A stretch of 64,000 bases of DNA from Ardenticatenia bacterium (lineage in GTDB: Bacteria; Chloroflexota; Anaerolineae; Ardenticatenales; Ardenticatenaceae). Below are positions 9,560-22,547 of the stretch, piece by piece. Made by a program: the position numbers and the translations under genes. Below the pieces are notes generated by a model. The model did not search any database and was not told where the DNA came from. It worked only from the letters and a program-made list of their open reading frames with translations. Numbering within the stretch: position 1 is the stretch's first letter; each line of letters starts with the position of its first letter. The DNA is taken from NCBI GenBank assembly GCA_030949995.1, contig JAUZRY010000107.1, positions 62,001 through 126,000 on the forward strand, given 5' to 3'.

Positions 9560-11173
9560 TCATTCGATTCGGGGGGCGGCTGCTAGCACCTCCTCCGGCA
9601 CCAGTTCGGCAAAGGCCGCAAAGTTGCGCCGAAAAGCGGCCGCCAGGGACCGAGCGTGTTCGTCGTATGCCCCCTTGTCGGCCCACGTGTTGCGCGGGAT
9701 CAGCACCTCGTCAGGCACCTCCGGCACGCGGGTCGGGATGTGCAGGCCGAAGAGGGGATCGCGCACCGTCTCCACGCTGTCCAAGTGGCCGGCCAAGGCC
9801 GCGCGGACCATGGCACGAGTGTACTTCAGGGGCATCCGGTGGCCCACGCCGTAGGCTCCCCCCGTCCATCCCGTGTTCACCAGCCAGACGCGCACGCCGT
9901 GTGCCTTCATCTTGCGCCCTAACAGCTCCGCGTAGACGTAGGGATGTCGTGGGAGAAAGGGGGCCCCGAAGCAGGCGCTGAAGGTGGCCTGTGGCTCGGT
10001 AATGCCCCGCTCGGTGCCCGCCACCTTGGCGGTGTAGCCGGCCAGAAAGTGAAACATGGCCTGCTCAGGGGTCAGGCGGGCAATGGGTGGCAGCACGCCA
10101 AAGGCGTCGGCAGTCAAGAAGAAGATGTGGCGCGGATGGCCGCCGCGCCCCCTCGGGCACGTACCCGTCCACGTATTCTATGGGGTACGAGGAGCGGGTG
10201 TTCTCGGTAATACTGCCGTCGTCAAAGTCGGGCTCCCTGGTGAGCGGATCGAGGATCACGTTCTCCAGGATGGTGCCAAATCGGCGGGAGGCCGCGTAGA
10301 TGACGGGCTCCCCCGTGGGGGAGAGGTTGATCACCTTGGCGTAACATCCTCCTTCAAAGTTGAAGACCCCGTTGGGCCCCCAACCGTGCTCGTCGTCGCC
10401 GATCAGGGAGCGGTCGGGGTCGCTGGAGAGGGTCGTCTTGCCCGTGCCCGAGAGGCCGAAGAAGAGGGCCACATCGCCGTCGGGCCCCACGTTGGCCGAA
10501 CAGTGCATGGGCAGCCCCCCCCCTGAGCGGGCAACAAGTAGTTGAGCACGGAGAAGACGGATTTCTTGATCTCGCCGGCGTAGCAAGTGCCCACGATCAC
10601 CGTTGTGCGCTGGGCAAAGTTGATCACCACGGCCACTTGGGAGCGCGTGTTGTGGCGCTCCGGCGTGGCCACGAAGTGGGGAGCGTGGAGCACGAGCCAA
10701 TCGGGCACGAACTCGCGTCGCTCCTCCGGGGAAGGCACCAGGAACATGTTGTGAACGAAGAGGCTGTGCCACGCCGACTCGGAGACAACGCGCACACGGA
10801 AGCGATAGTCGGGATCGGCACAGGCGTACACGTCCTGCACGAAGAGCTCACGGTTCTGGAAATAGGCCAAGACATCACTGTGCAGGCGGTCAAAGTCGGC
10901 TGGCTCAAAGGGGCGGTTCACCTCACCCCACCAGATGTCAGCTTCGCTGGACGGCTCCCGCACGAGGAAGCGGTCATTGGGCGAGCGGCCGGTGTACGGG
11001 GCCGTGACGGCCACAAACGGCCCCTGGCGAGCTAGGATGCCCTCATTCCGCCGCAGCGCGTGCTCGTAGAGCTGGGCGGGGTAGAGGTTCCAGAGCTCAC
11101 GCCGGACGTTTCGCAGGCCGTGATGCTCGAGGCCATACGTGCTCTGTACGGTGGCATGTGGTTCCGCTGACAT
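9560..11173 (-). CDS. pckA: phosphoenolpyruvate carboxykinase (ATP), two apparent frameshifts
   Basis: PckA converts oxaloacetate and ATP to PEP, CO2 and ADP in gluconeogenesis. The N-terminal frame carries [11 protein letters not shown], the middle frame the P-loop [11 protein letters not shown] plus DDEHGW and NFEGGCYAK, and the C-terminal frame [18 protein letters not shown] and NTGWTGG. Joined, they give about 537 residues, the normal length. Breaks fall at ~10517-10525, in a run of nine C, and at ~10145-10152, near five C. In an otherwise perfect enzyme these look like homopolymer sequencing errors. The ATG at 11173 follows GAGGTGAG. No clear promoter was found in the 190-bp spacer upstream. 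Confidence 0.9.
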
Positions 11174-11362
11174 GATCTCACCTCTCATCGGTTTTTGGCG
11201 CAGAAACCGGCGCGGTTCCCACGTTGTCCGGCACCCGGCGCACATGGCACCGGAGTTCCCCCGTGACTCGGCAGGCACCCCTGGCTGCTATGACGGACAA
11301 CTCACCCCACCACTCACCGCTTCCCTTGGGATTGGCCCGCGTGGCACAACAGCCCGGCACGG

Positions 11363-12045
11363 TCAGAGAAGTTGTACGTCGTTGATGATCAGCCGGAAGG
11401 CGCACCCCAACGTGCCGGCCGCGCGACGGCACATGAGCATGCGCGAGAGGAAAATCTCGAAGTACTCCATGACCGAGGAGATGGTCGGTCGATCTCCAAC
11501 TCCAGGGCAATGGTCTGCCGGTCATCGCTGACGCGCACGAAGGAGTGCTGAACGGCGAAGTTCACCCGGTCGTGGATGTCAAAGCGGGTCGGGTCTCGCT
11601 CCTGCACGCGGCTGCGGTGGACGTCGGCCTTGTCGGCCAGGACGACAGCCGCGCTGATGGCGTTGGTCGTGCTGCCCCGTTCCTCCTCGTGGTTGCCGAT
11701 GGCGTTGATGATCAGAGCGATCTCATCGAAGGACATGCCCAGCCGGCTGAGGATGTCGTGGGCAATCTGTGCGCCGCTCAGGGCGTGATTGTCCCGGTGA
11801 ATGACGTTTCCGATGTCGTGCAGGTAGGCCGCGATAGCCGCCAGTTCAGCCTGTCGGGAGGAGTGGCCCAAGTGGAGCAGGATGTTGTGAGCAATTTGGG
11901 CCACGAGGCCGGCGTGGCGGAAGCCGTGCTCAGTGTACCCGAGCGCCTTGAGGTTCTCGTTGGCCTGGTAAAGGTACGCTTTGACCTGGGCATCCCTTTT
12001 CACGTCTTCGAGGATGACCGTCTGCCGGTCCACGTGTGCGCTCAT
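11363..12045 (-). CDS. HD-domain phosphohydrolase, one apparent frameshift
   Basis: The HD core is visible: [17 protein letters not shown], then [16 protein letters not shown] (His-Asp pair), AIGNHEE and [10 protein letters not shown]. Such proteins hydrolyse phosphomonoesters or nucleotides; the substrate is unknown. The annotated frame runs into nonsense after LELEIDRP. Adding one base near 11490 restores a continuous ending ([19 protein letters not shown], then the stop at 11363), so the full protein is about 228 residues. The ATG at 12045 follows GGGGAG and lies just downstream of a strong minus-strand promoter. It is divergent from rpoC. Confidence 0.82.
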
Positions 12046-12074
12046 GCCAATGGGCTCCCCGTAGGATGGTCCGA

Positions 12075-12104
12075 ATTGTAAACCTCCCCGGTACACTTGT
12101 CAAC
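12075..12104 (-). promoter_or_regulatory. strong sigma70 promoter for the HD phosphohydrolase
   Basis: Minus strand TTGACA (12104-12099) and TACAAT (12080-12075) with an 18-bp spacer, 30 bp upstream of the ATG at 12045. Confidence 0.75.
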
Positions 12105-12137
12105 TTCTCCCATTGCCCGAGCTCTGCCCCCGCTTAT

Positions 12138-12166
12138 TTGACAAGATAGTTGTTCTCCGCTAGACT
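12138..12166 (+). promoter_or_regulatory. sigma70 promoter for rpoC
   Basis: TTGACA (12138-12143), 17 bp, TAGACT (12161-12166). Transcription would start near 12173, giving a leader of about 208 nt before the rpoC GTG. A 7-bp inverted repeat, TATTTGT (12167-12173) and ACAAATA (12184-12190), sits at the predicted start site and could be an operator or an mRNA 5' hairpin. This 335-bp divergent spacer holds no gene that I can support. Confidence 0.7.
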
Positions 12167-12282
12167 TATTTGTTGCGAATCACACAAATACCCCCTAAGT
12201 GAGCGTGCTTGAAATTCAGAAACCCCAACACCATCTGTCCTCCCCAACAGAACACCTTTGTGGAATGATGTGTGAAGAGTAG

Positions 12283-12331
12283 ATGCCGGAATCACGGAAG
12301 GGCAAGGGCCGGCGTTTTTCTCATGTGCCGG
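12283..12331 (+). promoter_or_regulatory. possible attenuator in the rpoC leader
   Basis: Three short segments could form alternative stems. GCCGG (12285-12289) can pair with CCGGC (12309-12313), which is followed by GTTTTTC as in an intrinsic terminator. CCGGC can instead pair with GCCGG (12327-12331). The stems are short (5-7 bp), so this is suggestive only. Confidence 0.25.
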
Positions 12332-12380
12332 TGTCGGATAGAGAGCAAAACCTGGAGAATTGTATCAGTGGAGGGCCCGC

Positions 12381-16763
<4,383 letters not shown>

Positions 16764-16780
<17 letters not shown>

Positions 16781-17120
16781 GGAAGAACCGCTGGACCTGG
16801 AGCTTCCTGACTTGAGCGCGGAGGAACTCGAAGAGATCGAGGGGCTGGAGGACTTGGAGGAAGAACTGGCGGCAATCGAGGAGGAGCTCGAGAGCGACGA
16901 GCAGCCCGAGACACAAGACGACGAAGAGGCGACGCCAGCCACAGAGCTGTTGGAGGCCGTAGATGAGGAAGAAGAACTCGACTTGCTCGATGAGGAGCTG
17001 TTGCCCGAGCCCGAGCTGGACTTGGGGGACATCGAACTGGACGAGGACATAGAGGCTGACAAGCCCGCATCGTTGGACGAGCTCTTCGAGGAAGAATTGG
17101 ACGAGGACGAAGAGGAGTAA
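16764..17120 (+). CDS. acidic C-terminal extension of RpoC reached through a +1 shift, or a separate acidic ORF
   Basis: RpoC in-frame ends DNRPP-stop at a run of seven C (CCC CCC TGA). In the +1 frame the sequence continues with no start codon of its own near the junction for ~115 codons, over 40% Glu/Asp ([20 protein letters not shown]...), to a stop at 17120 just before a hairpin. The strongly biased composition and continuity show that it is translated. Most likely it is the natural tail of RpoC with one surplus C in the read; a +1 ribosomal slip at CCC-TGA is the alternative. Confidence 0.7.
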
Positions 17121-17154
17121 ACCCGGCCCGCCTGACGCCCACACGCCTTTGCCC

Positions 17155-17186
17155 GGCCGGCGGACATTTTATCACGTCCGCCGGCC
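17155..17186. terminator. bidirectional terminator-like hairpin between rpoC and the cyclase gene
   Basis: GGCCGGCGGAC (17155-17165) and GTCCGCCGGCC (17176-17186) form a perfect 11-bp stem with a 10-nt A/T-rich loop between two convergent genes. There is no clear U-tract on either side. Confidence 0.6.
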
Positions 17187-17225
17187 GCTTCCTCTCACAA
17201 GCCCCTGCTGCCCCTGTTTACCCCG

Positions 17226-19127
17226 TCACCAGTTCACCACGTGGTCCACAAGACGCACGCGCACAATGGGCCTCGAGGCGCTGTCGCCGAGAAAGTCAAC
17301 CCGGTCGTGGACCAAGGTGACGCCGTCACGTTTCGGGTGCACGTGGTCTGCCAGCTCCCGGGGCAGCACAATTTCGTTGCCCTGACTCGTGCGCTCCAGC
17401 TTGGCCGCCAAGTTGACCGTGCTCCCGAAGTAATCCATTTGTTCGTTGAGGGTGACCACCAACGCAGGTCCACTGTTGAGGCCCAAGCGCAACCGCAGTG
17501 GCCAGTCGGGATGGGTGGCATTGTACGCGGCAATCTCCCGGAGAATGCCTAACGCCGCCGTGACGCCTGCCTGTGGGGTGGGAAAAGCGCCCATGATCGC
17601 GTCACCGATGGTCTTGACAATGGCCCCGCCTGCTTGCTCCACGTTGCGCCGGAGGATCTCGAAGTGCTTTGAGACTTGATCGAAAGCCGGCCCGTCGCCG
17701 GCCTGGCGATAAAAGGCCGTCGAACCGCACAAATCGGTGAAAAGCACGGTGACCGCGGAGACATGAACTCTCATGCCCTTGTGCAGGGCTTCGAAGGGGA
17801 AGATATCCCGAAAGGCCTGCAGGTGGAGCATTCGGGCAGCCGTCAAGACGTGTTCCGTCCTCCACTGAAGGCGTTCCACGCCGATGAGGTGGGGGCGCAC
17901 GTCCTGGTTGGTGATGTGGAAGATCACAGTTCCAGGACGAAGCCGCACTTCGGCCGGGTGGAGCGCATCGTCCAGCACGAAGTGGATCGTGGATGTCCCA
18001 TTGTCCTGGTCATCCGTCACCACCACGCGAGCCTGCCATGGCCGAGACAACTGCCATTCGGTGAAGGCGTGAGCCACCTCCGACCACTCAGGATGGGTGG
18101 GCCAGCGCACGCGGTACTCCCCTTCCTCCAACTTGAGGGAAAATGTGCGCTCCTCGCCCGGCGCGAGCATCTGCTGGCTCAGCAGGTGAGGCGTGTTCTG
18201 GGGACTGCCGAAACAGTACACGGAGACGCTGACCTCCCGGACGGCCGGATGAGGGCGAAATGTCACCACCACAGCGTGCTCGAATTCGCTGTCGTGCTTC
18301 CAGGAAACACGACAGTAGGGGCAATGTCCCTCGGGGGGCAAGTCGGCCAGCCTCGTGATGGTCAGTGAGGTGCCGTGACACGAGGGACAGATCACATCCC
18401 AGTGCAGCTCCAACAGGCCCACACGGGAGGCATACAGGCACAGCCGGACAACATCTTGTGCATCACACCCCCACGCTCTGGCCAAGGAGAGCGGGTGCAT
18501 GTGCGCCACGTCAGCGTCAGGGGCCGTGCGCACGTGGTCAACCAAGCGGGCGACCATGTCGGCATCAAAGCCCGCATCGACCAGCCGGCGGGCACAGGCG
18601 TCCAGCAACGCCTCGTCGCGCAGGCGGGGAGGCGAGGCGGTCTCCACGTGCTCAGTGAGACCAGCCTCGCACTCATCCTCCGCCTTGGCGGCTCGCGCGT
18701 CCAGCAGGCGGAATGCCCGCTCCAAGCGCATACGATTTACCAAGCCCATGTAGACAGGAATGAACACGTAGCCCAACACGTTGGCCGGCGTCGCCCGCAC
18801 CGTGTAGGTGAGCAGGCTCCCACCCTCTGAGGTCGGCGTGAGGCGGAGCATGACGACTGTCTCGGCCAAGGGGCCGGTGCGGTAGCGGCGCACCACACGA
18901 AACCACTCCGGCTGAACCCACTCGAACGGCGACTCCTCCCACGTCAGCGCCTGGCCGAAGAGACGTGTTTGAATCACATGGGCCGGAGGAGTCACGGTTT
19001 CATCGTCGATAAGGTGAACATCAGGTAAACCGACCAAGGCATTGAGGCGGTCAGTGTCACTTACGAAGGGCCAAAGCCTCTCAGGAGGTGATGACAAACG
19101 CCATTGCCACGTGTATGTGAAGTCCAT
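17226..19127 (-). CDS. class III adenylate cyclase with SRPBCC and DUF5939-type N-terminal region
   Basis: The 633-residue protein has three parts. The first is an SRPBCC/START-like fold (~1-150, from TYTWQWRLSSPPERLWPF). The second is a middle region like that of DUF5939 cyclases, with a CPSCHG...CPYC zinc-ribbon-like pair. The third is a C-terminal class III cyclase domain. There, metal Asp residues lie in LFTDLCGSTAF and IGDAIMGAF, and the substrate-selecting Lys (VKTIGDA) and Asp (MDYFGSTVN) indicate ATP. The transition-state Arg position (VN-x-x-R) reads Lys (VNLAAKLE). No transmembrane segment is seen, so it is likely cytosolic and ligand-controlled. ATG 19127 follows GGAGGAG. Confidence 0.88.
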   Translation of the reverse strand: MDFTYTWQWRLSSPPERLWPFVSDTDRLNALVGLPDVHLIDDETVTPPAHVIQTRLFGQALTWEESPFEWVQPEWFRVVRRYRTGPLAETVVMLRLTPTSEGGSLLTYTVRATPANVLGYVFIPVYMGLVNRMRLERAFRLLDARAAKAEDECEAGLTEHVETASPPRLRDEALLDACARRLVDAGFDADMVARLVDHVRTAPDADVAHMHPLSLARAWGCDAQDVVRLCLYASRVGLLELHWDVICPSCHGTSLTITRLADLPPEGHCPYCRVSWKHDSEFEHAVVVTFRPHPAVREVSVSVYCFGSPQNTPHLLSQQMLAPGEERTFSLKLEEGEYRVRWPTHPEWSEVAHAFTEWQLSRPWQARVVVTDDQDNGTSTIHFVLDDALHPAEVRLRPGTVIFHITNQDVRPHLIGVERLQWRTEHVLTAARMLHLQAFRDIFPFEALHKGMRVHVSAVTVLFTDLCGSTAFYRQAGDGPAFDQVSKHFEILRRNVEQAGGAIVKTIGDAIMGAFPTPQAGVTAALGILREIAAYNATHPDWPLRLRLGLNSGPALVVTLNEQMDYFGSTVNLAAKLERTSQGNEIVLPRELADHVHPKRDGVTLVHDRVDFLGDSASRPIVRVRLVDHVVNW

Positions 19128-19207
19128 GATTCTCCTCCTGTCCGGTGAATGGTAGACATCCGGCTTGAGCCTGTCAAATCGGCTGATGGAACGCGGCTTA
19201 TTCGATC

Positions 19208-19237
19208 TTGACAAAGTAATACATTTTATTGTATTAT
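19208..19237 (+). promoter_or_regulatory. promoter of the sugar operon with an internal operator
   Basis: TTGACA (19208-19213), 18 bp, TATTAT (19232-19237). Between them lies an inverted repeat AATACA-N6-TGTATT (19218-19235), which overlaps the -10 element. Downstream, AACGAACAT (19247-19255) matches a GlpR/DeoR-type half-site as I recall it. Binding of the adjacent DeoR protein here would block polymerase. The autoregulation is inferred. Confidence 0.65.
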
Positions 19238-19285
19238 TCAATCATAAACGAACATCAACCCGCGCGCCTTTGAGGAGCCCAGATC

Positions 19286-20059
19286 ATGTTGGCCGAGGAA
19301 CGCCACCAGCAGATTCTCGTCCTCTTGGAGGAAAAAGGGGCTGTCACCGTCGCCGAACTGTGCGAACAGTTCGGTGTTTCCGAAATGACCGTTCGCCGCG
19401 ATCTGGCCGCGCTCGAGCGCAAGGGACTCCTTCGCCGTGTCCACGGTGGGGCGGTTAGCGCGCGCGGGCGCAGTTACGAACCCCCCTTCCTGGTGCGCAG
19501 CGGCCGCCACGCCAGGGAAAAACAACGCATCGCCGAGGCTGCCCTTTCCCTCATCCACGACGGCGACAGCATCGCCTTGGACGTGGGCACCACCACCCTG
19601 GAGATCGCCAGACGCCTGCGGGATGTCCGTAACCTGACCATCGTCACGCCCAGCCTGCACATCGCTAACGTCCTGGCCGACACCCCCCACAACCGCATCA
19701 TCCTCACGGGCGGCATTCTGCGCCCGGGCGAACTCTCTCTCGTGGGCCCCTTTGCCGAGCGCATCTTCGCCGAGCTCTACGTGGACAAACTCTTTCTGGG
19801 CATTGGCGGCTTGGACCTCGAGGCAGGGCTAACGGAATACAACCTGGAAGACGCCCAAGTCAAGCGTGCCATGCTGCGCTCGGCCAAGGAGTGCATCGTG
19901 GTAACGGACAGCAGCAAGTTAGGCCAGGTGGCATTTGCGTTCGTCGCGCCCGTTTCGGCCATGCACACCCTGATCACGGATGACGGTGCCGATCCTGAGG
20001 TTGTAGCCCAGTTGGAAGAAGAGGGTGTCAACGTGATGCAAGTGAACGTCGAGGCTTGA
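19286..20059 (+). CDS. DeoR/GlpR-family transcriptional repressor
   Basis: The 257-residue protein has an N-terminal DeoR winged helix ([47 protein letters not shown]). A C-terminal DeoR sensor domain of the phosphosugar-isomerase type follows ([30 protein letters not shown]). Such regulators repress sugar operons and are released by a phosphosugar. It is the first gene of the downstream sugar operon. Start ATG 19286 follows GAGGAG. The inducer is probably the product of the FGGY kinase, by analogy. Confidence 0.93.
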   Translation: MLAEERHQQILVLLEEKGAVTVAELCEQFGVSEMTVRRDLAALERKGLLRRVHGGAVSARGRSYEPPFLVRSGRHAREKQRIAEAALSLIHDGDSIALDVGTTTLEIARRLRDVRNLTIVTPSLHIANVLADTPHNRIILTGGILRPGELSLVGPFAERIFAELYVDKLFLGIGGLDLEAGLTEYNLEDAQVKRAMLRSAKECIVVTDSSKLGQVAFAFVAPVSAMHTLITDDGADPEVVAQLEEEGVNVMQVNVEA

Positions 20060-20174
20060 AAAGCACATGTGAGTCCAGGACAGGGTAATCCGAGCAGGCC
20101 GGTTGATGTGCACGCATCAGGACAGCCCACAGCAGATATTTGCTTTTTGGACAGAGGCTTTCTGGAGGATCAAC

Positions 20175-20990
20175 ATGAACGATTTTCTGTACGAACTCTT
20201 CAGCGTGAAGAAGCCGGTCATTGCCATGGCCCACCTGCCCGCGTTGCCGGGGACGCCCCGCTACGATCCTACCCTGGGTGTGGAGGGCATTGTGGAGCGC
20301 GTGCGCGCGGACGTGCAGCACCTCCTCGCTGGCGGCGTGGACGGCATCCTCTTCTGCAACGAGGACGACCGTCCGTATTCCTTCCATATGGGCCTAGAAG
20401 CGGTAGCGGTGATGACGCGCGTGATCACGGAAGTACGCCCCACAGATCGCCCCTTCGGTGTGGACTTCCTGTGGGACGCGAAGGCCGCGCTGGCCGCGGC
20501 CAAGGCCACCGGTGCCGCGTTCATCCGCGAAGTGGTCACCGGCGTGTACGAGAGCGACATGGGCTTGTGGGCTCCGGACGCGGCCGGTCTTTACCGCTAT
20601 CGCCGCCAGATCGACGCGGAGAACGTGCGCGTGTTTGCCAACATCACGCCCGAATTCGCCTCGCCTCTGGGAAACCGCTCCGTAGGCGAGCGGGCACAGA
20701 GCGCGGTTGTCTCCACTCTGGTGGACGCCATCCTCGTTTCCGGACCGATGGCCGGCGCCGAACCCGATGTTTCGTGGATACAGGAAGCCAAGGAAGCTGT
20801 TGGCAGTCATGTGCCAATCCTCTTGAATACTGGCGCCAAGACAAGCAACATTCGTACATTCCTCCAGTACGCAGACGGCGTTATCGTCGGCTCCAGCTTG
20901 AAGGTGGACGGCTACACGTGGAACCCAGTGGATCCTGAGCGCGTGAAGGCGTTCATGGAGGTGGTGAAAGAGATTCGCCGCGAGGGATAG
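20175..20990 (+). CDS. BtpA/SgcQ-family TIM-barrel protein
   Basis: The 271-residue protein has the BtpA family hallmarks: VIAMAHLPALPGTPRYD, GVDGILFCNEDDRPY, GVDFLWDAKAALAAAKATGA and a phosphate-binding-type ending (YADGVIVGSSLKVDG). BtpA was named for photosystem I assembly in cyanobacteria, but relatives such as E. coli SgcQ sit in sugar-uptake operons. In this operon an aldolase-, isomerase- or lyase-like role on a phosphosugar is more plausible. ATG 20175 is preceded by GGAGG; the ORF track start at 20103 adds an unlikely leader. Confidence 0.85.
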   Translation: MNDFLYELFSVKKPVIAMAHLPALPGTPRYDPTLGVEGIVERVRADVQHLLAGGVDGILFCNEDDRPYSFHMGLEAVAVMTRVITEVRPTDRPFGVDFLWDAKAALAAAKATGAAFIREVVTGVYESDMGLWAPDAAGLYRYRRQIDAENVRVFANITPEFASPLGNRSVGERAQSAVVSTLVDAILVSGPMAGAEPDVSWIQEAKEAVGSHVPILLNTGAKTSNIRTFLQYADGVIVGSSLKVDGYTWNPVDPERVKAFMEVVKEIRREG

Positions 20991-21043
20991 ATCGTCCGTC
21001 GTTCATCGTCTTCTACTGTCGCTATCGCGAAAGGAGGCAGAAC

Positions 21044-22537
21044 GTGGCTTACCTCCTGGGTATTGACATCGGCACAACGGCCACCAAGGCCGTCATCATC
21101 GACACCAAAGGCCATATCCTGGCCGAAGCCTTCGCGCCCAGCACGCTCATGTCCCCCCTGCCCGGCTGGGCCGAGGAGGATGCGAACGAGTGGTGGGAGA
21201 ATGTGGGCACGGTGTGTCGCGACCTCCTCGCGCGCGGCTTCTCCCCCGACGACATCGCCGCGGTGGGCGTCAGCGGCATGGTGCCCACCATCGTGCTGCT
21301 CGACGACCAGGGCCACGTGCTGCGGCCCAGCATCCAGCAAAATGACGCCCGCGCGCATGTGGAGATCACGGAATTCAAGGCCCAGACTGACGAGGCCGAC
21401 ATTCTCCACCGCACGGGCAGCGCGGTGACCCAGCAGAGCATTGGCCCTAAACTGCTCTGGCTCTGGCGTCACGAGCCCGAGGTCATGGAGCGGGCGCGCA
21501 AAGTTCTCGGCTCCTACGACTTCATCAACTACCGCCTCACGGGCGTCTGTTCCTGCGAACAGAACTGGGCCCTGGAGAGCGGGCTCTTTGACATGCACCG
21601 CTACGACTGGGCCGACGACATTCTGGCCCTGGCCCGCATTGACCGCTCCTGGCTGGGGGAGGTGCATCAGCCCAGCGATATCATCGGGCAGGTGACGGAG
21701 GACGCGGCCGCGCATACAGGGCTGCGCGCGGACACGCCCGTTGTGGCGGGCTCCGCGGACCATGTGGCCTCGGCCTTCTCCGCGGGCCTGCGCCAGCAGG
21801 GGGATCTTCTTGTCAAACTGGGAGGCGCGGGGGACATCCTCTACGTGCTGGACGAGTTGGCGCCGGACCCGCGGCTGTTCATTGACTACCACGTGGTGCC
21901 GGGCCAATACCTGCTCAACGGCTGCATGGCCGCCAGCGGCTCGGTCATCAAGTGGTTCCGCACCACCTTCGCGCCCGACCTCGATTATCCCGACCTGGAC
22001 GCGGAGGGGGAACAGGTGCCTCCCGGTTCTGACGGGCTGATTCTCCTGCCCTACTTCCTGGGCGAGAAGACGCCCATTAACGATCCCCTGGCGCGGGGCA
22101 TCTTCTTTGGCCTGACGTTGGGCCACACCCGCGCGCACATGTATCGCGCCATCCTGGAGGGCATCGCCTACGGCTTCATGCACCACTTGGAGGTGATGGC
22201 CGAAAGGGGCCATCGGCCGGGGCGCACGATGGTGACCAACGGCGGCGCGCGCAGCCGCCTCTGGAAGCAGGTCACCGCGGATGTGCTCGGTCTGCGCCTG
22301 CACCAGATCGCGGAGCATCCTGGTTCCAGCCTGGGCGCGGCTTTTATCGCCGGTATGGGCGTGGGCCTCTTCGACGACTGGGCCGAGATCGAGAGGTACA
22401 TCACTATTGCCGAGGTAACCGAGCCTCACATGGAGCACCATCGACGGTATCAAGATCTCTTCCGCATCTACCGGGAGATCTACGAGCGGGTGAAGGATCT
22501 GTTCCCACATTTGCACGAGATCGCGAAGGGACAATGA
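21044..22537 (+). CDS. FGGY-family carbohydrate kinase (xylulokinase-like)
   Basis: The 497-residue protein has the ASKHA nucleotide-binding fold. The phosphate-1 loop is GIDIGTTATKAVI near the start, the Trp/Gln substrate-side residues are in GWAEEDANEWW, the candidate catalytic Asp is in GSADHVASAFSAG (~236), and the adenosine region is TNGGARSRLWKQVTADVLG. FGGY kinases phosphorylate pentoses, ketohexoses or polyols; the exact sugar cannot be read. Start GTG 21044 follows AAAGGAGG. It is followed 10 bp later by the dehydrogenase gene. Confidence 0.92.
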   Translation: MAYLLGIDIGTTATKAVIIDTKGHILAEAFAPSTLMSPLPGWAEEDANEWWENVGTVCRDLLARGFSPDDIAAVGVSGMVPTIVLLDDQGHVLRPSIQQNDARAHVEITEFKAQTDEADILHRTGSAVTQQSIGPKLLWLWRHEPEVMERARKVLGSYDFINYRLTGVCSCEQNWALESGLFDMHRYDWADDILALARIDRSWLGEVHQPSDIIGQVTEDAAAHTGLRADTPVVAGSADHVASAFSAGLRQQGDLLVKLGGAGDILYVLDELAPDPRLFIDYHVVPGQYLLNGCMAASGSVIKWFRTTFAPDLDYPDLDAEGEQVPPGSDGLILLPYFLGEKTPINDPLARGIFFGLTLGHTRAHMYRAILEGIAYGFMHHLEVMAERGHRPGRTMVTNGGARSRLWKQVTADVLGLRLHQIAEHPGSSLGAAFIAGMGVGLFDDWAEIERYITIAEVTEPHMEHHRRYQDLFRIYREIYERVKDLFPHLHEIAKGQ

Positions 22538-22547
22538 GGAGGGGCCT

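Noticed and set aside
10500-10530. Programmed frameshift in pckA at the nine-C run
   Set aside because: PckA is not known to be recoded, a second break lies 370 bp away, and long C runs are classic read errors.
11185-11235. A T-box-like string (GTGGGAACCGCG on the minus strand) upstream of pckA
   Set aside because: Only part of the 14-nt T-box core matches, no specifier stem or terminator could be drawn, and pckA is not a typical T-box target.
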